Assembly (NCBI GenBank): GCA_050008575.1
Contig: JBEKMJ010000041.1
Span: 4,071-68,070, forward strand
Length of the DNA: 64,000 nt
Source: Bog-159 sp050008575
GTDB taxonomy: Bacteria > Acidobacteriota > Terriglobia > Bryobacterales > Bryobacteraceae
Direction of reading: 5' to 3'
Shown: one piece after another, positions 57,730 to 64,000 of the stretch
Position numbering within the stretch: the stretch's first letter is position 1
How the letters are laid out: every line of letters starts with the position of its first letter
The notes under the pieces: generated by a model
What the model saw: the letters and a program-made list of their open reading frames with translations, nothing else
The model's database searches: none
What the model was told of the DNA's origin: nothing
Program-made: the position numbers and the translations under genes

Positions 57730-60275
57730 GCGGCACTTCGAATTGCCCTTGCGACGCATGCAGTTTTCCCGCGGTGATTTCGAATCCGCCGGGATTGTCC
57801 ACGATAGAGTACCGGGCGGGCGACTTCACTGCCTTCCGCGATGCGATGCTGCAGTCGCTGCCCGGCGAAGTCGAGTTGGCCAACTGGAAGCCTACTTCCA
57901 CCAGCGACCTGGCGCTGCAGATGATCGAGTGGTGGGCTTACATCGCCGATATTCTGACTTTCTATAACCAGCGGATTGCGAATCAGGATTACCTGAGGAC
58001 GGCCGATCTGGACGCCAGCGTGAACCGATTGATCCGCGTACTCGGTTATAGGCCGCGTCCCGGCATCGGGGCGCAGGCCACCCTGGCGGCCTTGGTCGGC
58101 GCCAAGCTGCCCATCTCCCTGCCGGAGGGATTCGCCGTGCAGAGCAAGCCGGGGCCGGGCCAGACCCCGCAGATCTTCGAGCTGAGCGCGGCAACCACCG
58201 TGCAGCCTGGCGGGTCCGTTTCCGCCGATCCGGATAACTCGCAGGCGCAGCTCGGCGCGGACGGTAGCGTGCTGCTGCAGGGCACCGTAAGCTCCATCAA
58301 GACGGGCGACCTGCTGCTGCTCGTGGAAAAAGGATGGAACGGCACGGACTCGAATTACGTGGTGGCCAACGTGGTCGCCGTGAACCCGCAAGTGAGTCCG
58401 CGTGGGACCAGCAACACCCAAGTCGTCTTCGGCACATCGGCTCTGCCGCTGCCCTCGGGCGCCATCGCGGCGAATTACAGGCTGCTGCGCACCACGCAGA
58501 CCGCGCGCCTGTTTCAGTACGGCGTCGACATCGGCTTTTCACTGGTCGACAACGGAACCACCGGGCAGGCGGATCTCGATTCCGTCGCGCGCCAGATCAA
58601 ACCCGGCGATTTGATTCTGTTCGACTCCGCCAACGGCATCACTGCCGCTCCCGTCGCAGGCCCGCCCATCGGGCCAGCCGCCACCATCACCCCGGCCGGG
58701 CGCAGGCCTTCCCATTTTGGAGTGGGCGAGGAATTCTTCATGCAATATCTGAACGTCGGCGAGTTCGGCGGATTCAGGTTGCATCCGCCCCCCCCGAGAC
58801 CCATCCCGCCGCTGCAACTCGCCGCCGTCAATAGCTACACGGAATTGATCTGGTATGCCAACAATAAGGACGATCCGGCTTCGGCTCCAGCTTCCACGGC
58901 CGCATCGCCAGTTGCGGGAATCCCGGTGCTCCACTCCGAAATCACTTTTACGCCCGGGGTGGCGGCCAACGACGCGGCCACGCTGGTGATTCACTACGGC
59001 TGGCAGGACGCGGGCGTGTTGATCCCGCCGCCGGCAACCTCCTTCACCGGAACAGTGGATCTGATAGCGGTAACCCCACCGGGCTTTGCGCCGGGCCAGC
59101 CGACCGTCCAGCTCGAAGACGCCAACGGCGCAGGCTACGGCGTTAGCGGAGTTGTCAGTTCCACCCAAACGGCCGACCTGCAGCTTTCCGGCGCACCCAC
59201 CACCGCGCTCGTTCCCCCCATCGGCGTGCTCACCAACCTGCTGCCGTTTACCCGGGGGAAGACTGTCGCGAATGAGGTCCTGGGCAGCGGCGACGCGACC
59301 GTCGCGGGGCAGGAGTTTACGCTCGCCAAATCGCCGCTTACCTACCTGCTGAGCTCCGATTCCACCTCCGGCGCGAATTATACCAGCACGCTGCAAGTGT
59401 GGGTCAACAACGTCGAGTGGACCGAACAGCCCAGCTTCTATGGGCAACCGCCCAACGCCGCGATCTTCGTAACGCGCGAAGACGAAAACAACGTGACGCA
59501 CGTGCAGTTCGGCGACGGAGTGAACGGCGCGCGGCTACCCACCGGAACCGGCAACGCGATCGCCAGCTATCGTTTCGGCAGCGGGCAGGATTCGCCTGCC
59601 GCCGGCGCCCTGACTATCGTCGTCACGCCGCAGCCGGGTCTCGCGGCTATCCATAACCCGGTGGCGGCCGGCGGCGGCGAAGACCCCGAACCGTCCAGCC
59701 AGATGCGCAAGTACGCCCCGCTCTCCGTGCTGGCCTTGGGACGCGCCATCTCCGGCGACGACTACGAAGCTATCGCCGCCACCACCCCAGGCGTCAGTCG
59801 TGCCAGCGCCGTTTGGAGTTTCGATCCGCTCCAGCAGCGCACCGTAGTGACGGTCTATGTGGGCGACGATTTGTCCGCGCAAAGCGCGGCGCAGACCGCC
59901 CTCAGCGGCGACGCCGATCCGAACCGGCCGGTCACCGTCCAACTCGCCCAGCCGATTGCACTAACGGTCTCCCTCACGCTTACCGTCAATCCGGCCTACA
60001 TGCTCAGTACGGTGGCCGCGGCGGCGCAGACGGCGTTGACCGATCCGGATACGGGACTGTTCGGCGCCAACCGCATCGGCATCGGCGAGGCGATTTTCAG
60101 AAGCCAGATTTACGCGGCCTGCCTGTCGGTGGCCGGGGCGGTCGCAGTGCACAGCCTGACCGTTTCGGGCGCGCCTGCTGGCCCGTCCTATCGTTTCGAT
60201 CCGGGCGAGGGCTCGTACTTCTCGTTGGACCCCACCGCCGGCGTCAACATCACCCCGGAGGTGGCCAATGCCTGA
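57726..60275 (+). CDS. Baseplate J-like wedge protein, second copy
   Basis: The 849-residue protein is the second wedge protein (Afp12-like). It starts MSGTSNCPCDACSFPAVISN and has the block LQMIEWWAYIADILTFYNQR, then IANQDYLRTADLDASVNRLI. In the C-terminal half VQFGDGVNGARLPTGTGNAI is followed by LALGRAISGDDYEAIAATTP and VTVYVGDD, the baseplate-J core. The N-terminal extension with three closely spaced cysteines (NCPCDAC) is unusual and could bind metal. It overlaps the genes on both sides by a few bases. Confidence 0.87.
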   Translation: MSGTSNCPCDACSFPAVISNPPGLSTIEYRAGDFTAFRDAMLQSLPGEVELANWKPTSTSDLALQMIEWWAYIADILTFYNQRIANQDYLRTADLDASVNRLIRVLGYRPRPGIGAQATLAALVGAKLPISLPEGFAVQSKPGPGQTPQIFELSAATTVQPGGSVSADPDNSQAQLGADGSVLLQGTVSSIKTGDLLLLVEKGWNGTDSNYVVANVVAVNPQVSPRGTSNTQVVFGTSALPLPSGAIAANYRLLRTTQTARLFQYGVDIGFSLVDNGTTGQADLDSVARQIKPGDLILFDSANGITAAPVAGPPIGPAATITPAGRRPSHFGVGEEFFMQYLNVGEFGGFRLHPPPPRPIPPLQLAAVNSYTELIWYANNKDDPASAPASTAASPVAGIPVLHSEITFTPGVAANDAATLVIHYGWQDAGVLIPPPATSFTGTVDLIAVTPPGFAPGQPTVQLEDANGAGYGVSGVVSSTQTADLQLSGAPTTALVPPIGVLTNLLPFTRGKTVANEVLGSGDATVAGQEFTLAKSPLTYLLSSDSTSGANYTSTLQVWVNNVEWTEQPSFYGQPPNAAIFVTREDENNVTHVQFGDGVNGARLPTGTGNAIASYRFGSGQDSPAAGALTIVVTPQPGLAAIHNPVAAGGGEDPEPSSQMRKYAPLSVLALGRAISGDDYEAIAATTPGVSRASAVWSFDPLQQRTVVTVYVGDDLSAQSAAQTALSGDADPNRPVTVQLAQPIALTVSLTLTVNPAYMLSTVAAAAQTALTDPDTGLFGANRIGIGEAIFRSQIYAACLSVAGAVAVHSLTVSGAPAGPSYRFDPGEGSYFSLDPTAGVNITPEVANA

Positions 60276-62736
60276 TCCCCGCGACCATTACCAGGCGTAT
60301 TACCAGGACAAGCTCTGGAACCTCGTACCAGCCGTTTACCGGACGCTCGACACCGACACCTTCAATGCCAATGGTCCGTTGCGCGAAATGGTGAACCGGA
60401 TCGGCGCGCAAGCTGCAATATTGCGCCGCACCATCGATCGTTTGTGGGAAGACCAATCCATCGAAACCTGCGACGACTGGGTGATCGCATATATCGGCGA
60501 CCTGTTGGCAACCAACCTGGTGGCCAGCCTGGATGCCCGCGGCCAACGGATCGACGTGGCCAAAACGATCTATTACCGCCGCCGGAAGGGAACGCTCGCC
60601 ATTCTGGAGGAGATCGCCGCGGATATCACCGGATGGGATGTCAAGGTGGTGGAATTCTTCCGCCGCATGGGACGCACGCGCCACAACTTCGATCCGGAAG
60701 TCGCCGGGCCGCCTGTGCTGCTGCGCGAAGAAGGGCTGCTGGGACGGTGGACCCACAGCCGCGCGGGCGGCTGGGCCGATCTGCGCAACGTCTATGGCGC
60801 CACCAAGGCGCAAACCGCGTTCGACGAGTTCTCCCACGTCGCCGATTTCCGTCTGGGTGAGGACATGGCGGGCTGGTACAACATTCCGCACCTCGGCGTC
60901 TTCCTGTGGCGGCTTGGTAGCTTCGCGCTCGACCAGACCACGCCGGTGGAAGACTCGGCTTGTCCGGGCCATTTTACATTCGATCCCACGGGGCGCGAGA
61001 TTCCGTTGTTCGCCGCGGCCTCGCGCACTTCCGCCAGCTATGGGGACAATTGGGTTTCGCCGCGGGAGTGGCAACTGCCGGGCGAAATCGCCACGCTGCT
61101 GCTGCAGGCGGCGCTCACCAACCCGCAGGAGATTCCGCTCTACGCCACCACCGATGCGAAAGGCGACCTGACGCCGAATTCGATGGGCGTCTTCACCAAT
61201 CCCGGCGACGGTTATGCGCTGCTGGACCCATCTCATTTCTTGAACGCGAAAAAGCGCCCCACCATTCATCCCGAGCGGGGCCGCTTCCACTTTGCCGACA
61301 GCCCGGCCGGGCCATTTTTCGTCACCTACAACTATGGATTCTCCTCCACCATCGGCGCCGGACCATTCGACCGCCGCCTGCCTGGCGTGGCAGCGATCGC
61401 GCCGCCCGCGCCAGTTTCCACGATTACGGCCTCCATCCCTCCCGCGCCCATTCCCGATCCGTCGCCGGCCGGGACCATCGTCATCCAGGATTCGCTCACC
61501 CACACCGCGGTCGGCGACGTGACGAATATCGGCAACGTGCTGTTGCAGGCGGGACAGAACAAGCGTCCGGTGCTGCGGCTGCCTACGCCAACCGGCGCGG
61601 ATGTGAGCGTCTGGACCTTGACCGGTTCGGGCAGCCAAAGCGTGCTGGTGCTGGACGGGCTGCTGGTCAGCGGCGGCGACATCGTGCTCGCCGGTTCGTT
61701 TGCCTCAGTCACGCTGACTTGCTGCACGCTCGATCCGGGAAACACGGGCGATTCCACCGTTTTTGCGCAAAGCGTGGACCAGCGCGACCTGTTGCCGTGC
61801 CATTTGTGGATCGAAGCTGAAATTTCGAGCCTCACGCTGGACCGGTGCATCGCCGGACCCATCCACACCCGCTATGGCGGAAGCGTGGAAACTCTCAGCG
61901 TCGCCAACAGCGTCGTCCAAGGTATCCGCACCAGCGATCCCACCCAGCCGCTCACCGTCGCCGACATCCAAGACCCTTCGGATCTGGCGCTGGCGCTGCG
62001 CGCACCGGGAGCGCTGCCTGTTTTTCTCCGGGACAACCTGGCGCCCGCCGTCCTCAGTGAGCTGAACGGCTGGGACGGCACCAAGGCTGGGATCGAAGGA
62101 TTCATCGGCGATCTGGTCAACGACCTGAACGCGGTGATCGAGGGCCCTATTTACACTTCGGTGCTGTTTGCTGGGATCCCCTTGAGCCCGGCCACCCAAC
62201 AGTTGGCGGTTACCAATCCGGCGGGGCCGGAGCTGATTCGCCTCAACCGCATGCTGCTTGAGGAGGCTTATCCTGTGGCCTTATCCCAAGCGGCGCTGGC
62301 GTTAGGCAGCGGTTCTGCGAATCTCAGCCGGACTACGATTCTAGGCCGCGCTTTCGTCCATCGGATTGAGGCGAGCGAATGCATCCTCGACGATTTTGCG
62401 GTGGTCGAGGACACGCAGCACGGCTGCGTCCGCTTCACCGCATCGTCGGAAGGCAGCGTTTTGCCCCGGCAGTATGAGAGCGTCCGGATCGCCGCGCAAA
62501 GCTCCCTTTTCACCTCGCGGGCATTTGGGCAGCCGGGCTATGGACAGCTCCTGGCGTCGGCCGACGCCGCTATCCTGCCGCCGGCCGGCGGCACCATCAT
62601 CCAAGGCGCGCAGGACGGATCGGAGATGGGCGCTTTCGCGCGCGAGCAAAATCCGATTAAAGAACGCAGCATTTTGATCAAGTACCAGGAATACATGCCG
62701 CTCGGCTTGGCGCCGGTGCTGGTGCGCGTGACATAG
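60268..62736 (+). CDS. Tail-protein-I-like baseplate/fibre protein with beta-helix-like part
   Basis: The 822-residue protein starts with a tail-protein-I-like domain: DKLWNLVPAVYRTLDTDTFN and MVNRIGAQAAILRRTIDRLW, then VIAYIGDLLATNLV and RRRKGTLAILEEIAADITGW. The middle and C-terminal part (about 400-760) is a series of short beta strands (VIQDSLTHTAVGDVTNIGNV, LSRTTILGRAFVHRIEASEC) that suggests a right-handed beta-helix, as in tail fibres. Such proteins often attach fibres or act as receptor-binding parts. It overlaps the previous gene by eight bases. Confidence 0.75.
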   Translation: MPDPRDHYQAYYQDKLWNLVPAVYRTLDTDTFNANGPLREMVNRIGAQAAILRRTIDRLWEDQSIETCDDWVIAYIGDLLATNLVASLDARGQRIDVAKTIYYRRRKGTLAILEEIAADITGWDVKVVEFFRRMGRTRHNFDPEVAGPPVLLREEGLLGRWTHSRAGGWADLRNVYGATKAQTAFDEFSHVADFRLGEDMAGWYNIPHLGVFLWRLGSFALDQTTPVEDSACPGHFTFDPTGREIPLFAAASRTSASYGDNWVSPREWQLPGEIATLLLQAALTNPQEIPLYATTDAKGDLTPNSMGVFTNPGDGYALLDPSHFLNAKKRPTIHPERGRFHFADSPAGPFFVTYNYGFSSTIGAGPFDRRLPGVAAIAPPAPVSTITASIPPAPIPDPSPAGTIVIQDSLTHTAVGDVTNIGNVLLQAGQNKRPVLRLPTPTGADVSVWTLTGSGSQSVLVLDGLLVSGGDIVLAGSFASVTLTCCTLDPGNTGDSTVFAQSVDQRDLLPCHLWIEAEISSLTLDRCIAGPIHTRYGGSVETLSVANSVVQGIRTSDPTQPLTVADIQDPSDLALALRAPGALPVFLRDNLAPAVLSELNGWDGTKAGIEGFIGDLVNDLNAVIEGPIYTSVLFAGIPLSPATQQLAVTNPAGPELIRLNRMLLEEAYPVALSQAALALGSGSANLSRTTILGRAFVHRIEASECILDDFAVVEDTQHGCVRFTASSEGSVLPRQYESVRIAAQSSLFTSRAFGQPGYGQLLASADAAILPPAGGTIIQGAQDGSEMGAFAREQNPIKERSILIKYQEYMPLGLAPVLVRVT

Positions 62737-62754
62737 GCATTAAGGAGAAGGAAC

Positions 62755-64000
62755 ATGGGTAGCGACAGGGCTCGGATCTCATACGACAACAGGCAGCAGT
62801 ACCGTTCGGTGGTGATGCAGCAGGGACGCGTGACGGTGGAAGCGGACTGGAACGAAGCGCAGACGATTGCGAGCGAAGAGACTCGCAAGGAGGCCCTCGA
62901 TTTCGTCGGCGCGGCCGGCACCCCCGACAACGGCTACGCTATCACGGCTAAGCCGAATGATTATGACTTCGAGATCGGCCCCGGCTCCATGTACGTCGGC
63001 GGAATGCGAGCTGTTCGTCCGCACGCTGGGGCGTACAGCCGGCAACAACGATCCGAGTGGATGGACTGGGGAGTCGATACGGAGGATTGGGTCGACGTGC
63101 CCACGCCCGCATCCCCGCTCACCCAGAACGAATACGTGTATCTGTTCCTGCGCGAGCAGGAAGTGAGCGGCGTGGAAGACAGTGACCTGAAGGATGTCGC
63201 CCTGGGGGGCCCGGATACCGCCCAGCGCACCCGTTTAATCCAGCACGTCGAGCGGCTCGCCACCACCGGAACCGATTGCGCCAGCGCGCTCGCCGCGGCC
63301 GAAACGGCGTGGGCCGCCGGGGGAATCGCTCTCGATAGGCATGATATGCGGGTGCAGTCCTTCGCCCGCATGCAGGTCCAATTTGTTCCCTCGCCGGCGT
63401 CTACCCCCTGCGATCCTACCGCGCAAGGAGGCTACCTCGGCGCGGACAATCAACTCATCCGAGTGCAAATCTCCGACGCCGGCAGTTCGCCCATGTTGCT
63501 ATGGGGCTATGACGACGCATCGTTTCTGTATCGCGTGACGGCGACCGATTCACACACCTTGACCCTGCAAACGGCGCCGGTGGATGCGGAGCACATGCCG
63601 CAAGGCGGGCAGGCTGTGGAGGTGCTGATGAACGGCGCCGCGCTCTCCAACGGTCAATACGTCGCCGCGGCCACAGGCCAGGTAGAGTCCCCGCTGGCGG
63701 CATCGCCCTACGATGCCGATTCGAAGACCCTCTCGCTGCCGTGGGCGCTGCAGGACCCTTATACCGGAACGGCGCCGTATCCGCAGCCGCGGCAGGTCTT
63801 TCTGCGCGTGTGGCAACAGGAGCTGCCGTTCACGCCGGGAACGCCGGTCACGCTGGGCGACACGGGCGTACAGGTGATCCTGACCAGCGAGAATAGCGGG
63901 AACTTCCGCGTAGGAGACTATTGGATGTTCGCGGTGCGCCCCGGCACGCCGCAACAGGTGTATCCGGAGCGGTATTTAGTAACTAATCCACAGGCCGCTC
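62755..64000 (+). CDS. DUF6519-like injection-system protein (partial, cut by window edge)
   Basis: The first 415 residues are present. The frame begins MGSDRARISYDNRQQYRSVV and MQQGRVTVEADWNEAQTIAS, the typical start of large proteins found after the baseplate genes in these clusters. A DYDFEIGPGSMYVGG segment and strand-rich repeats follow. It is probably a fibre- or surface-associated protein. AAGGAG precedes the ATG at 62755. The gene continues past the right end of the window. Confidence 0.75.
   Translation, partial: MGSDRARISYDNRQQYRSVVMQQGRVTVEADWNEAQTIASEETRKEALDFVGAAGTPDNGYAITAKPNDYDFEIGPGSMYVGGMRAVRPHAGAYSRQQRSEWMDWGVDTEDWVDVPTPASPLTQNEYVYLFLREQEVSGVEDSDLKDVALGGPDTAQRTRLIQHVERLATTGTDCASALAAAETAWAAGGIALDRHDMRVQSFARMQVQFVPSPASTPCDPTAQGGYLGADNQLIRVQISDAGSSPMLLWGYDDASFLYRVTATDSHTLTLQTAPVDAEHMPQGGQAVEVLMNGAALSNGQYVAAATGQVESPLAASPYDADSKTLSLPWALQDPYTGTAPYPQPRQVFLRVWQQELPFTPGTPVTLGDTGVQVILTSENSGNFRVGDYWMFAVRPGTPQQVYPERYLVTNPQAA

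Noticed and set aside
56326..57759. A 477-codon open frame on the minus strand
   Set aside because: It is antisense to the first baseplate J gene and the plus frame is well supported.
60250..61638. A 462-codon open frame on the minus strand
   Set aside because: It is antisense to the tail-I-like protein and shows only shadow-type composition.
44379..64000. Ordinary prophage interpretation
   Set aside because: The order of sheath, tube, ATPase, Pvc16-like cap, split spike and J proteins is that of a contractile injection system, and no head, packaging, integration or lysis gene was seen.

Overview
The window is a high-GC bacterial chromosome segment that most likely comes from an acidobacterium close to Solibacter/Bryobacter. 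The evidence is a TIGR03437-type (Solibacter C-terminal) protein, an acidobacterial-type ECF sigma factor remnant, a large Oar-like TonB-dependent receptor with a carboxypeptidase-regulatory domain, a DUF1844 protein, and many GC-rich hairpin repeats between genes. No rRNA, tRNA or CRISPR array was seen.

Left part (1-8.2 kb). The start of the division/cell-wall cluster reads leftwards (mraZ, rsmH, an ftsL-position gene). It is followed by a PilZ protein, a decayed Rpn-type nuclease fragment, a copper ATPase with its chaperone (copA/copZ), a TetR remnant, and a divergent oxyR-katA pair with a recognisable OxyR site and a -10 box.

Housekeeping and accessory mixture (8.2-27.7 kb). This holds tagatose-bisphosphate aldolase, ribF, a PhnP-like hydrolase, DUF1844, a HigB/HigA-type toxin-antitoxin pair with a shortened toxin, a deletion junction joining an ECF sigma factor to a TIGR03437 protein, rsgA, a TlpA-like redoxin, two exported proteins of unknown function, a membrane-anchored TIR protein, a ligase-associated exonuclease with an ATP-dependent DNA ligase, a DUF2911 protein, a ferredoxin, an Uma2 protein, and a flavin monooxygenase/TetR pair sharing a two-operator intergenic region. 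Several remnants (Uma2, DNA methyltransferase) and mobile-looking repeats lie between them.

Sulfatase locus (27.7-42.3 kb). A TonB-dependent receptor with a strong promoter and a perfect palindrome at its start site is followed, on the same strand, by a secreted propeller-PHP protein, a formylglycine-generating enzyme with both active-site cysteines, a sulfatase remnant, and three Cys-type sulfatases. The likely logic is that the receptor imports a sulfated ligand or its products, the sulfatases remove sulfate, and the formylglycine-generating enzyme activates the sulfatases.

Contractile injection system (42.7-64 kb). A short sigma-54-type activator precedes a tightly packed same-strand block of an extracellular contractile injection system (Afp/PVC-like): sheath, tube, gp51-like assembly protein, a Pro/Ala-rich protein, Pvc16-like terminator with an extra C-terminal part, AAA+ ATPase, small protein, tube/hub adaptor, LysM-like protein, hub, spike, PAAR-like tip, gp25, two baseplate-J proteins, a tail-protein-I-like protein and a DUF6519-like protein cut by the window edge. 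The tape measure and any effectors were not seen and would have to lie beyond 64 kb or elsewhere. The sulfatase and injection-system blocks are the most interesting parts.
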